From positions 4,969-68,968 of the forward strand of contig ML978220.1 of NCBI GenBank assembly GCA_010015745.1: 64,000 nt of DNA, read 5' to 3'. A model generated the notes under the pieces. It worked only from the letters and a program-made list of their open reading frames with translations. It was not told where the DNA came from and ran no database searches. Below, one piece after another: positions 22,122-32,808 of this stretch (positions within the stretch are counted from its first letter, which is position 1; each line of letters begins with the position of its first letter). Source of the DNA: Setomelanomma holmii. Its lineage: Eukaryota > Ascomycota > Dothideomycetes > Pleosporales > Phaeosphaeriaceae. A program made the translations under genes and the position numbers.

Positions 22122-24135
22122 TCAAATAACAAATACATACGGTCGATCAAAACACTCATCCCACCCCGGCTCCTCCTTCTGCCAATACCTCCTCAACACC
22201 GCCTGCGCCTTGAGCGGACTACTCGTGCCCAACTTCCTACTCAGCTCCGAAAGCTGCGAGCCCACCCAAGACCTCGTCGCTTCATCTCTATACCCTGCTT
22301 GCACGCCCGCCACGACAATCGGCCATATCAAAAAACTGACTAGGCGCGGGGATTTGATTGCTGCTTTTAGTCCCTCGATGAGTCTGTCGCCGTGGATGGA
22401 GCGCATGGAGTTCATTTCCAGTGTTTCGGGTAGGATGGTGAGGGATTGCAGGGACATGGTGCAGTAGAGTGCGACGGCGGATTGGTACACGGTGCCGATG
22501 CGGAGCCATTCGTCGTAGTGATCGCCTGGCTGTGCCCAGTTCTTGGAACTGAATGCCTCAATGGCAGTCAGTAGGTCCTGTGCATCTAAAGCGTGGTTTG
22601 GGTCCATTTCGCCTGCGAATAGAACGGCGGAGGCGCGGGCGCGGAGGTTGTTGATTTTCATGATGTCGAAGAAGAGTTGGGGAGGGCAAAGTGTGTAGGG
22701 GAAGATGAGCAAGTGGAGCTCTTTGACGTCGGAGGCGTTTTCTTGGGGCGTGCCGCTGAGGTCGATTTGGTCCCAGGAAGGACTGCAGGTGTTGGCTATT
22801 ATGACTATGCTGCAAGCAGATCAGTTACTGTGTCAAAGAGCATGATGTTGCAAAGGCTCACAGGATATAGACCACGAGTGTTGGTGCAAGATGCGGCGTC
22901 TGCCTCAACAAGCTCTTGAAGCCTCCTCGCATATCGATTATTCGCCGTAGTCCGCTAGCGTGCGAGCGCCAATCCGCCATGGCTGGGTTCTGCAGCTCCA
23001 TACTCATAAACATAAGTATGCTGGCTATTGTGAGGTCGCTACATCGCGTCTTGTCTTTACCGACGTAATGACTGAGCGCCTGAATTGCGGCACCACGATG
23101 GCGATACACCTTGGATCGATTCTCAATAGCTGTAGTCTTGGCTGCTCCAACAGGAAGGCTGTGAACGAAGTGGTTGAGAGCCAGGCAAACTAGGGTATGA
23201 TGGATAGCCGGTGGTAGTATATGGAGAGCTCTCAAGGGAAACATAATGACTGCGGGGTTCGGTGCTAGCTCGCCTGCAGCTTTGACCGTAGGGAGGATGC
23301 GTAAATTGTAGTATTGAACGGCCTGGACAATCTCGTTGGTCTCGTTGGTCAAGTAATCGTAGCTGGGCAGATCATGCAACTTCATGATACGCAACAGTCT
23401 CTCTAGTCTCTTGAGTGGTTGGTTCTCTGATCTGAGCATGTCTGCTGCGGCTTTGTGGTCCCTCCTCAGTACTACATCTGCGATCTCATCTCTGTTGCCC
23501 AAGTTGAAGATCTGATCGATAGCTTGAATGTTCATAGCCGTTTGAAAGACGATTTCGCGCATGGCCTTTGCATCTTGCTCTTCCGCGAGATCAGCCCAGT
23601 AAGGTTCGTTCGAGGATTTCCAGAGTGTGTAGGCGCGCTCGTACTCGACAACGTCGAGCGCTGGGGCGTCAAGGTCGTGGATATCCGATGCGAGCAAGTG
23701 CAGTTCAAAGTCCTTCGCACTACGGTGCGTCAGTCTCTCTCCGGGCTCTTGCCACCACCCCCATGTTTCGGAATCATCGGTTTTCGATGGCCTTCTCGAC
23801 TCTTTCACTTCCGGACGTGTTGTCAATTGCTTCGACTCTACACCTGTCGATTCCTTGGTTGGAGCCGTATAGATCGGGGGAAGGCTGTTCTTCTTTCTCC
23901 GCCGAGAGGTCACCTCCCCGGGTTCCACCCATTGCAACGGCTTCTGATCGTCATATCCTGGACACTCTTTACCTGCCTTCTTACAGTTAGTCCATGTACC
24001 ATGATATTGGGTGCTTATTGTTACTTTTTGACACTTCTTGCAGTGAGGCAAGGCGTGATCGCAGACCAATCGCCGCTTAAGGCATTCCCAGCATTGGCGT
24101 GTCGCTGTTCCTTCGCCGCTCTCGGTCTGCTTCAT
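22122..24135 (-). CDS. Zn2Cys6 fungal transcription regulator
   Basis: Three exons (24025-24135, 22862-23979, 22122-22809) give 638 residues. The introns are 45 nt (23980-24024, GTAACA...ACTAAC...TAAG) and 52 nt (22810-22861, GTGAGC...GCAG). The ATG at 24133-24135 opens MKQTESGEG. The binuclear cluster then reads CWECLKRRLVC, DHALPHC, KKC, QKKAGKEC, that is CX2CX6CX6CX2CX7C, ending KECPGYD as in many fungal regulators. A basic linker (SRRRKK) follows. The middle and C-terminal parts are the helical fungal-specific region, with LTIASILMFMSMELQNP and ASGLRRIIDMRGG, the landmarks of the DUF3468 / fungal_trans_2 type. It should act as a nuclear DNA-binding regulator. Targets are unknown and its neighbours give no hint. 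Confidence 0.92.
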
Positions 24136-25331
24136 ACTCAACTCGGGCGTAACTAAGCTCAACTATATGTAGTGATTGTTGCAAATAGCGTGGGATTTCA
24201 CTTTGCCGGAATGTAGCCTGTCCAGCGGAGCGAATGTTCCTGCATCTTTATTGCCCCGGATGGCTGTGAGGCTGTCGATAATAAAGGCTGTGGAGGTGCC
24301 GGTGACGAAAATGGCTGTGTTCAGTGCTATGTGAAGTCTTGGCCACCTTTGTTTCCCGAAGCAGTCAAGATCGGCTTTGGCGCGGGTGGCCTTGCGCAGA
24401 CTCCGACCGTGGTTACCGACCCCAACGATAAAATGCGAACAAAAGTGCATTTCGAAAGACAGTACCACTGCTATGAATAACACCGGTCTGAACTTCACGC
24501 GGGAGATATTCTCATTGTCCTTGCCAAGGTCTTGTTGGAGGTGCTGACTGTCATGCGCTATACTCGCAACAGAAGCTTATGCTCCGTGCCAATGCTGGAG
24601 ACGTCGAAATAATTGGTCTTCATTGTTCTCGATGAAATGCCGTGTATTTCTTCTTGGTAGGTTTATGGCATCTTCGGTACGATGCCCCTATCTCCACATG
24701 GGTTTGGAATACAAGTCAGCGAGCCAAGGAGGACACGAGATCTCTGCGGTGCCTGAGGGCAGTGCTCAGTGTCACAAGCTCTGAGATGTCTTGTGTTCAT
24801 CGTGACTTGCTCGCGAAGAGGCAATGGAGCCAAAGAACCAACTGGGCGTGAATCGCACGCGCCACAAATCCGATAGGGCAAGACTAATGCACGGCCTCTG
24901 TGCAATTTTTGGCTCAAGATCTTGAGATTGCGCAGACCTGAGAGTGTTTGTACTACTTGTGATTTGGCGCTGAGATAGAAGTGCACACCAGTATGATGTC
25001 AGAGCACGAATTGGGAAAACTGGCATTGCGCTAACGCCGATAATCAATAACGGCTCCTCCGCGTTCAGAGCCGTGAAGGCATCGCGAACTCCGACTGCTC
25101 CACCAGGTCCTCCGATAGCTTTCAAAGCTTTGCCAAGCAGGATCAATCAGCAACGAAAATCCACGAATGAAGGTCTCTCTACTGCCTGGGTGGGTTCAAT
25201 CGTGTATCGAAACGCGTCCGGGGTAGGAGTTGCAAAAGCTGCAAGACTGCAGTCGACAAACAGTTGTATATTTGCCACATACCAGCTGCAGTAGCCCCAG
25301 TCGGATATCGCCAGCATCCCACAGTCAGCCG
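24136..25331. other. Intergenic, nothing recognised
   Basis: 1.2 kb holding the upstream region of the Zn2Cys6 gene and the 3' side of the nitronate monooxygenase gene. Only short frames without domains are present. Confidence 0.5.
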
Positions 25332-26372
25332 TCACAACCTTGCAGCCGTGGCAAGAATCTGCCTCGCCTCCGAGCTTACCATCTTGACGATATTCCCGGC
25401 ACCTTCCACCTTGTTCACGAGCCCCACGCCGGTTCCTGCCCATATCGCGGCTCTGCCTTGCAGACCAGTGTTGAAGCCCTTCAAATCTCCAACCACTTCC
25501 TCGTTGTGTAGCTTCTGAATCTCTTCAAGGCTCACACCGTTCACAAAGTCTTTATGACTCTTGATCACCAAGCTTCGGCCATCATATAGCTCTGGCCACG
25601 GGTTCGGGCCTCGAAGCTGATCGAACAATCTCGACCGGGTAGTCACTTGCCCACCGTCCTGTGCCTCCAACACTGCCGCTTGATACTTTGGATGTACGAT
25701 GACCTCTTCCGAGGCTAGAAATCGCGTGCCCATGACCACGCCCTGAGCACCAAGGGTGAGAGCAGCAGCTACACCACGACCGTCGACGATACCGCCAGAT
25801 GCGATGAGTGGTAGTGAGAATCCCTCACGTGCAAGAGCGTCTGATGCTTCCGGTACTAATGAAATGATCCCCGCGCCCTTCTCGAAACCATGACCACCCG
25901 CATCTGCTCCCTGCATACAGAGCGCATCTGGGTTTGCTGTTCGGGCGATTTGCAAGGCCCCCGCCACGCTACCGACTTGGATCCATACCATACTTTCTGG
26001 TGAGGCTTTGCGCACGGCTACAGCCCATTCAGTGTAGTCATCGAATTCTTTCGCCGCGAAAAGCCAGACTACAGCTGGCCGAAATTCTTGGATGACCGAG
26101 AGAACATTCTCAAGTTTGAGTACGAAAGGCAGGAAACCAATGCCTATGGGTAAGGTCTTTGATGATGAAAGTGCTGGGTGCGGAGCGAAGGCTTCCTTTG
26201 CAATGAGCAGCTCTTTGCGAGCATCATCCAGGTTGAACAATCCGCCAATCATTCCGAGGCCGCCCTCAATGGTGACAGCGGAGGCAAGAGCTCCACCCGC
26301 AAAGCCAGCCATAGGAGCGTTGACGATGAGTGGCGTTGATGTCCATGGAAGCGAGTTCTTGAGTGTCGACAT
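25332..26372 (-). CDS. Nitronate monooxygenase (2-nitropropane dioxygenase family)
   Basis: A single exon of 346 residues from the ATG at 26370-26372 (MSTLKNSLPW); the frame upstream has no ATG. The flavin barrel is clear: IVNAPMAGFAGGALA at the N-terminus, GGLGMIGG, VWIQVGSVAGA, then the FMN-phosphate and active-site region QGADAGGHGFEKGAG with the conserved catalytic His, IASGGIVDGRG and GTRFLASEE. The family uses FMN and O2 to convert alkyl nitronates to carbonyl compounds and nitrite, and detoxifies compounds such as propionate-3-nitronate. The length matches the usual 330-380 residues. No targeting peptide is visible, so it is probably cytosolic. Confidence 0.93.
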   Translation of the reverse strand: MSTLKNSLPWTSTPLIVNAPMAGFAGGALASAVTIEGGLGMIGGLFNLDDARKELLIAKEAFAPHPALSSSKTLPIGIGFLPFVLKLENVLSVIQEFRPAVVWLFAAKEFDDYTEWAVAVRKASPESMVWIQVGSVAGALQIARTANPDALCMQGADAGGHGFEKGAGIISLVPEASDALAREGFSLPLIASGGIVDGRGVAAALTLGAQGVVMGTRFLASEEVIVHPKYQAAVLEAQDGGQVTTRSRLFDQLRGPNPWPELYDGRSLVIKSHKDFVNGVSLEEIQKLHNEEVVGDLKGFNTGLQGRAAIWAGTGVGLVNKVEGAGNIVKMVSSEARQILATAARL

Positions 26373-26876
26373 GTCGAATGTCGTCAAAGACCGGATTGAG
26401 ATTTTCGACCGAAAGTTCTGTGAGGAGTTGTGAGCTTGAGAATGCCTCAAGCTCGAGCGAGCGGAAGGCCTTATTATGGCCGCGCTGGTGTCAGACTGCT
26501 CAGAAGAACTTCTTAGAGCATTAACTTGTTGTGGCGAGCCGATGCGAAAGCTGCGAGGACGTCAATAGTCAGGACATACACCACACCATTTGGTGGGTGG
26601 CACATCATATTATCATCCTGCAAGGCTGCACCATCGAGGCCGACTTTCCCTGAACATCCATGGACTGCATAAGGCTTTCCGCGCGAAAACAGGCGAGAGA
26701 TGATGAAACGCCGCAACGAAATGTGCGGGGCAATGTGGGCAGTCGAGGAGGTCCTGCAGTTCGAATTACCCCACTTCGTACATCCGCTAGCGCGAACGCC
26801 ATCTTTCCTACCATCGATCCTCAAAAGTATCAAGGGTATAGTGCGACTATTTTCACAAAACAGCAATTCACGAGAC
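26373..26876. other. Intergenic between nitronate monooxygenase and tRNA-Val
   Basis: 504 nt of upstream sequence. Frames run through it on both strands, but one of them runs through the tRNA, so none is credible. Confidence 0.5.
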
Positions 26877-26959
26877 GGCTCGATGGTGTAGTTGGTTATC
26901 ACGTTCGCCTCACATCAGTGGAACGCGAAAGGTCCCGAGTTCGAGCCTCGGTTGAGTCA
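26877..26959 (+). tRNA. tRNA-Val(CAC): tRNA-Val (CAC) with a 9-nt intron
   Basis: The acceptor stem GGCTCGA pairs with TTGAGTC (two G-U pairs), with discriminator A. The D arm contains TGGTGTAGTTGGTTATCA. The anticodon stem TTCGC pairs with GCGAA and the loop reads C-T-CAC-A...C, so the anticodon is CAC (26911-26913). A 9-nt intron, 26915-26923, sits one base after the anticodon, the standard place for nuclear tRNA introns. The T arm CCGAG/CTCGG encloses TTCGAGC, a good B box. A run of six T soon after the 3' end (26965-26970) fits a polymerase III terminator. Confidence 0.93.
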
Positions 26960-27294
26960 AGTGATTTTTTGCCTCGTTGTCGTCTTTTGTCCTTTGGAAC
27001 ACGATCAATTAGGACAAACCGTCACACACTCTATGGTCTCAATTCTTGGGTAAGTCCTCACCCAGAAAGCCCTAGAGATGTCGAGGATAAGCTAATGGCA
27101 TGTTCTACACGCCACGGGTGTTTGGAATCTTTCACCTTGACCTTCATTATTGGGGCGTCTCGATCTTTCACCTCCGTCGCCTATCATGGCACTGCACTTA
27201 CCTCAGTTTTCACCCAAGTAATTACATCACTTGTACTTAAATTTTGCCGCGGTTCAGGCAAGACCGACCGTCCTGCCACATCGAGACCCTCAAT
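26960..27294. other. tRNA 3' flank and upstream region of the F-box-like gene
   Basis: 335 nt. It begins with the T-run terminator of the tRNA gene; the remainder is probably the promoter of the gene at 27295. Nothing else recognised. Confidence 0.5.
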
Positions 27295-28451
27295 ATGGCT
27301 ACAGTCAAGCTCGACACTTCTATCGGCGCACGAATGCTCACCATGCTGACCGAGATGTAAGTCCCAGTCGTCTTACCAGGTAACCTATTGACAGGTGACA
27401 TAGAACCGCTCGAAACCAGTCTCTGTCACCTCTCCTTCGGATGCCAGGCGAGCTGCACAACCGCATCTTCAGGTTCGCTGTTGGTGGATACGTCGTCCGC
27501 GTTTCGCTCAAATTCAACATGGAGCCTGTGACAATGACATCGGGCAATCTCTCATTCCGCCTCACCGTAGCGTATGTATCTGCAGCAAGTGGTACGGTCG
27601 TCCAAGACAGTTCGTCGGGTACACGGGAACGCCCAATCGATCTCACGAAGTCTGAAGAATCTGATGCAGACAAAATCGTGGCGAATCTCTTCAATAAGAA
27701 TCCCATGATTAGAGGTGGAGCAGGACGAGTCTCCCGTCTTTTCACCATCGCGCTCGTCAGTCGTCAAGTCTACGCAGAAACGGCACTTCTGCAGTACCGC
27801 TTCAACACGTTCTATTTCCAACACAAAGGTAGCATCGAATGCTTCTCAAGCTCCCTGTCTCAACGCCAGGGAGAAGCTATCACTTCAATTGCGCTGTCTC
27901 GCGAATACGTCGGGACTATGGCACTATCTCTGCGCCTGATATCCCGGCCGGTGCTCACGACGATTACACTCCCGAATCTGAATCGGATTATTGTAGCACC
28001 AAGGAGAAACTACTCTGATGTGACTTTACTCAAGGCTTACGAGAAGTGCCTCTCGATCACTTCGGCGCACGTGGACGGGTTACACTTGACATGCTTTGAT
28101 ATGTTCAATAGCAGGATGAGCCTAGAGAGAGCTACAAAACTAAAGATTCGACTCCAAAATGAGAAGTCCACAAGCATTTCGGTAAGCCTATGTATAGTGT
28201 TGCCGGGCGCCTGGACTTGATACTAACCACTACAGAAGGCCTAGCAGCAGTGTAGTGTACCCCCTCGTGGTCATCAATTTTGTGGTATGGACAAGAGATC
28301 AGGCTTACGTCACGAGCTGCATGGGGTCTTTTCGTTTGAGACGGGTGTGTCGATTTTGCAAGCGTTTATGGAAAGGTTGGCGGTTGTCACTTTCATCTGC
28401 GAGTCTAGATACACATCTCATACGAGAGACTACTGCGACCATGTCCCATAG
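27295..28451 (+). CDS. F-box-like / 2EXR-type protein
   Basis: Exon 1 (27295-27356) encodes MATVKLDTSIG and LTMLTE. A 47-nt intron (27357-27403) follows, and exon 2 (27404-28181) gives LSPLLRMPGELHNRIFRFAV, the family's N-terminal signature, then a long beta-rich insert and VSRQVYAETALLQYRFNTFYF, the second landmark. A second intron starts at 28182 (GTAAGC, branch ACTAAC). The first AG (28235) would end the protein after Lys-Ala. The acceptors at 28244 or 28247 keep the frame open for another 68 codons to TAG at 28449-28451, giving about 348 residues; I chose these because the extension looks like protein. The role is unknown, as for the 10378 gene, to which it is only distantly similar by eye. 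Confidence 0.65.
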
Positions 28452-29554
28452 TTTCCGTACAGTTGGTAACTACTCGGGTCTTTGAAAGATATCCCCAATA
28501 CGTTCCACATAGCTTCTGCTGACCATCCGTCCGCTTCCAGAAGCTTCAAACCCTTCTTCAATAGCCTTCCTCAAGCCCCCGATGATCTGTTCTCCTCTAA
28601 TGTACGGGTCGGGATTATCCTAGGGACATGCATCTGGTCAATAAGCACCCTTTTCGACAGATATCGCAAGACAGGCAGAGTAAATACCGAACCACGACTT
28701 AACTCCCTTGCCATCACCCTGAAATCCTTCAGATTTATGTAGTCGTCTTTCCCAAACCATGCTTTGACCAGAACGCCAAATTGGATCGCCTCACAGTCCA
28801 TTTGTATGATCACGACAACTACGACCGACTTGAACAATATCTGGACGGTTCAGATATCAAAAGTCCATTCCGTCACCTCCGCCATTTGGCATACAGGTCC
28901 CCACCCGAGCCTCGTGGCTTTTACAACCGCACAAGAGCGTCGGGTGATACCATGGTGCATTCTTGAGCGAGCACCAAAGCTCAAGATACTGGATATTGCC
29001 CGCTTCCGCTTGGAAAATGTGATTGGTTCAGACCTGGACGTGCCAAGTGCTGCAGACATCGGAAGCATTTGCAACATTTGTCCAGATCTGGAGAGCCTTG
29101 CAGTTGATATCACGCTTCCAGGGCTGTACGTAAAATAGCCATTCGATGTGCTGGCTCAACTGACGCGGTTCAAAAAGTCCATCAAACTCACGCTATGTCT
29201 GCACCGCAGAGACTCGCGCTGAGCGTCATGGTCAGTCCATGTGAGCTCTTTGCTGTGATGCGTCATCTACTGAAAAAACGCAAGAAACTCGCTCTTCTCA
29301 TTCTCTGGCCATTTCGTATAGAAGTCAAGACCGTGCTCCAATATGACAAGATCCGCAAGCACTTAGACTGTGTGAATTATGTTGTGTGGGTGCACACGAT
29401 GTTTGAACACTATCCTTCTCTAGCTTATTGGAAATGTGACCATAAAAATGCGCGACATGGTTCTGACATGATACGATTGGAGGGGCTGCGGGAGAAGAGG
29501 AGTAAGGAATTGTCTAGATGGATAGGCCTGGATCGCAAGGGCTATGGACAGTAA
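28452..29554 (+). pseudogene. Broken or unresolved gene stretch, F-box/LRR-like
   Basis: Protein-like segments continue after 28451 but change frame and are cut by stops. One frame gives RLNSLAITLKSFRF, a second (about 28740-28920) gives LDRLTVHLYDHDNYDRLEQY and FRHLRHLAYRSPPEP, the first resumes with ERAPKLKILDIARFRLENV and NICPDLESLAVDI, then meets TAG before FDVLAQLTRFKKSIKL. The second frame closes with LLKKRKKLALLILWPF and stops at 29552-29554. Helix-strand patterns like PKLKILDI are typical of leucine-rich or F-box proteins. I could not join the pieces with good introns. It is either the decayed 3' half of the gene at 27295 or a separate neighbour; a functional gene with unusual introns is less likely. 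Confidence 0.45.
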
Positions 29555-30848
29555 ATCAAGAAACGCGAAACGAGCACCACTGACAGTACTGAGTCTGAGC
29601 GAGAAGCCTCACTCTACGACATCTGGATGTCTCGAACCAGGAAGAATTCTCGCATCTTTGAGTGATATGACCCAATTCGAAAAGATGGGATGCGATGATG
29701 CGAAGAGAACAGAGTGTAGACTGTGCGTATATCTCCACGAACAATTCTGGCTAGCATACTGGGAAGAAAGAAGAAGAAAAAGCAGACCCTGTCAAACACA
29801 ATAGGAACAAGTGGCTCATAGACTCGAAGATAAGACAACTCTGCAAATGTCTCACATTCGGAAGACTCACATTCAAAGAAAAATGTTTCGTCTTTGAATG
29901 TCTAACAATCACGTCCCCGCAAACGCGTTCGCATCAAGCACCCATCGCCATGTATAACACCGCGTCGCACAAGCACTGCAGGCAGGACTATCACAGGAGT
30001 ATCTCCAGACCTACTCGCAAGAGTTCTGCAAGTGCAGCAGCACCAGACACCAACTTTGACACTGCATCGTCACGCCCACAACGACGCACTTCAACAACAC
30101 ATCGCCAACACATACCACCACCACAACAGCAAAGAACAGCATCACATCTGCATACCACGACACTACCAGTCAACCAACCACCATTTTTACACTCCTTTGT
30201 ACCTTCCTGAGCGCATCGCTTCTTCTAGCGATATATTCAAAACTGCTAAGACATGTGCTACATCCTCCTGTCCACCTGCACACTCTGCACCTGGACTCTA
30301 CGCATCCGCTACGCACGCTGCACACACGCGCACACGCACAGTCTCGATCCCGTGGCGTGTCCGAACCGCATGAAGAGACGGCGGCAAAGTGACGGAGGGC
30401 TGTGTGGGAAATGTGAGGCCAGACGGGGGAGTTTGAGTTTACCACCCAGGAGAGCGATGGACTCGCAGGACGCAGGAAATGAGAATGAGCATGTGGTGGA
30501 TGATGCAAACGATGGAGATGTGCGGGCCGCAAAGGATGAAACGGGAATAGTGGTTGTGGACGGAGAGAAGACGATAGAAAGACGACGGAGATTGATGAAG
30601 CGACGCGCGAACAGGAAAGTGCTGAAGTAAGAATGAAGTAAAAATAGTCCTTATACACCAAACCCAACCAATCCGATCCAAGTGCAGCATCTATCCAATT
30701 CCAGTTCATCCCAATTCATCCCGTCCCAGTTCAGCCAAAAGGGGGGTATACAAGCATCCAACGTCCCTCATGCCTCATGTGTTATGTAATATCCGTCGTC
30801 TCTGTACAATGCCATGCAACTCATACCCCCATCTCACAGGGACGCCGT
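29555..30848. other. Intergenic, low-complexity region
   Basis: 1.3 kb between the broken F-box-like stretch and the 3' end of the coiled-coil gene. Around 29950-30210 the plus strand is rich in CA/AC motifs (His-, Gln- and Thr-rich if translated). A weak candidate gene is given separately. Confidence 0.45.
30370..30630 (+). CDS. Possible small basic/acidic protein, weak candidate
   Basis: A frame of 86 codons from the ATG at 30370: a basic start (MKRRRQSDGG) with a CX2C pair (LCGKCEAR), an acidic middle (EHVVDDANDGDVRA) and an Arg/Lys-rich end (IERRRRLMKRRANRK). The open frame extends upstream to 30253 through a Cys-rich low-complexity part. No domain is recognised and nothing else supports expression. 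Confidence 0.25.
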   Translation: MKRRRQSDGGLCGKCEARRGSLSLPPRRAMDSQDAGNENEHVVDDANDGDVRAAKDETGIVVVDGEKTIERRRRLMKRRANRKVLK

Positions 30849-32808
30849 CTAATTCTCCTGCCCCTCCACCTTCGGCGGCGCCTGCCCAAACAAGCCCCCA
30901 AACCAACTCGCCCGATTCGCCGCTTTCCTCGCCTGCATCGCTTCCTGCTCATTTTGCACAAGTCGCAGCGGACGCATACCCTTGCCCGTCATCGGGCCGG
31001 CGGTTTCGCTGCGTTCTAGTCTGCGCGGTGGGCTGGGCGTGTCGACGGACGTCCCATCGCTCTTCGCGTCGCCTTCTTCTTGGATAGACGTGGATGTGGT
31101 TGGGACTTGTTGGCCCGAGGGAGCGCGAGATACTGGATTCGAGCTACCGGGTCCGGCGACGGGCAGGCCAAAGAAGGAGTTGCGCGGGGAGACGATGCCG
31201 GGGGAAGTAGTGCCTGAGGTTGAGACCATTTTGTTGACGATGTCTGCGGTGCCGGGCCCGATGCCTGAGGCGGAGCGGCGGTGTGTGTAGCCGCCAGAGG
31301 GTTTGCGGTTGGAGGTTGAGCGCGCAAGAGGGATGCTGGGTGCGGTGGTGGGGTCTTCGTTGACGCTTTGCTGGACGGGTGGTGGGCCCATCATGCTTAG
31401 TGGTCGTGGCTTGCGATTGCCGCCCATGGCAACGGATTTGGCGCGCTGGAGGAAGCCCTGAGGCTGGTCATCTTCTTGGGGTGGTGGAGGTGGGAGTTCC
31501 TTGTTCTTGTCGGGGCCGGCAGCTTGGTCGCCCTCTTCGTCATTGCCTCCTGCTAGGACTGACTCAAAGCCTTGGTGGGTGAGCAAGCGACCGATGATCT
31601 TGTTGATGTAGAGTGTCAAAGCTTTGTTCTCGCCCCTTAGAGCAGCGACTTCAGCTTCGTGTCTGCGAGCGGTCTCCACGTCACCATCTTCCACGGACTG
31701 AAGCTCATCTGCCAAGCTGGTAGACGGTGGTGCGCGGTCTTCGGCATGTGACGACTCTCGCAAGAAGTCGCCTCGGCTCAAGTCTCCATTCAGCGTCTTC
31801 TCGCCAAGGAGAATTTGGAAGCTCTCGTTATCTTCCATGAGGCGTGCGTTGGTCATGCGTGTCTCCAACAGCTGCTTCTCCAACTCGTGCATGCGCCCGC
31901 CCCCAGCGTTCTCGACCTCAGTGAGCTTGACTTGATATTCGGCAAGCTCAAGACGCAAGCCCTCGATGATCTTGTCTTTCTGGTTGATGAGCTTCGAATT
32001 GTTCCGCGAATCGCTGCGGTGGACGGAGGAGGGCGGTGCAAACGAGCCAGCGGCTTCGAGGTTCTGTGAGGAGTTGCTGCGCGAGGGGTTGTTGCGGAAA
32101 GCTATGGTTCTTTAGCATCGACTCACCCAAATGAGCTGCACATCATGACTTACCTCCTCGTGACACGTGCTCCTCTTCGCTGTCGGGTTGGAGATTCTTC
32201 GATGTCATCGTCTGCTTCAGCCGTCGAATGGTCTCTTGCAGCTCTTCTTCCCGTGTCTGTGTGTCCTCCTTCTCCTTCATAGCCTGCACCCGTTCGGCCT
32301 CGTATATGCCCTCCAGCTCCCGGTGTTGCCGTGTAAGCTCGCGCTTGACATTCTCCAGCGACTCGACTTTCTCCTCTTCCTCGTGTGCGCGCTCCTCAAG
32401 CTTGGCTTGCTCGACCAGCGCTTCGTCTAGCTTGGAGTTGAGCACCTCCACCTGCTTCTTGCGCTCGACTGCCTCAATCTCAGCCTTCTCTAGCCGGTCC
32501 TTGAGGTTCTGCAGCAAGGCAGCTTGCGCTTCGCGCACATCGTCATCGCTGTCATCGGCCTGCGATGTGCTGCTCAAATTGGACGAAGCAGCGGGCTTCT
32601 TGACGGCGGCGCGCGCAGACACAGGTGCGCCGTTTGTCCCTGAGCGTACACTTCGTGTCCTTGCCGGGCCACCGGCGCCATTTGTGGTCGGGGTCGAGGC
32701 TTTGGCGGGTGTCCGATTCGCAGCTCCAGGGGAGGACGAAGCGGTCCTCGCAACAGCATCGCGCCGAGGCGTGCCTGCCGGAGGTTTGGTAGCTGCTGCT
32801 GTCGACAT
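30849..32808 (-). CDS. Coiled-coil protein (M-protein-repeat-like), unknown function
   Basis: Two exons (32154-32808 and 30849-32101) flank a 52-nt GTAAGT/TAG intron; the product has 635 residues from MSTAAATKPPAG. The first 110 residues are disordered, Ser/Thr/Ala-rich and basic. Residues about 120-350 form a long coiled coil (AALLQNLKDRLEKAEIEAVE and KKQVEVLNSKLDEALVEQ show clear heptads) that resumes after the intron (GLRLELAEYQVKLTEVENAG). Near residue 390-410 comes ENKALTLYINKIIGRLLTHQGFE, cut here by its own landmarks, a segment recurrent in the fungal family often labelled M protein repeat protein. The tail is Pro/Ser-rich and ends RASWFGGLFGQAPP. It is probably a cytoskeletal or vesicle-associated scaffold, but that is a guess from architecture. 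Confidence 0.85.

Noticed and set aside
21342..26372. A metabolic gene cluster built on the Zn2Cys6 regulator and nitronate monooxygenase.
   Set aside because: The flanking genes are PET191, a sterol esterase and a tRNA; no backbone synthase or transporter lies near.
26660..27349. 229-codon open frame on the plus strand.
   Set aside because: It runs straight through the tRNA-Val gene and into the first exon of the F-box-like gene in another frame; no domain.
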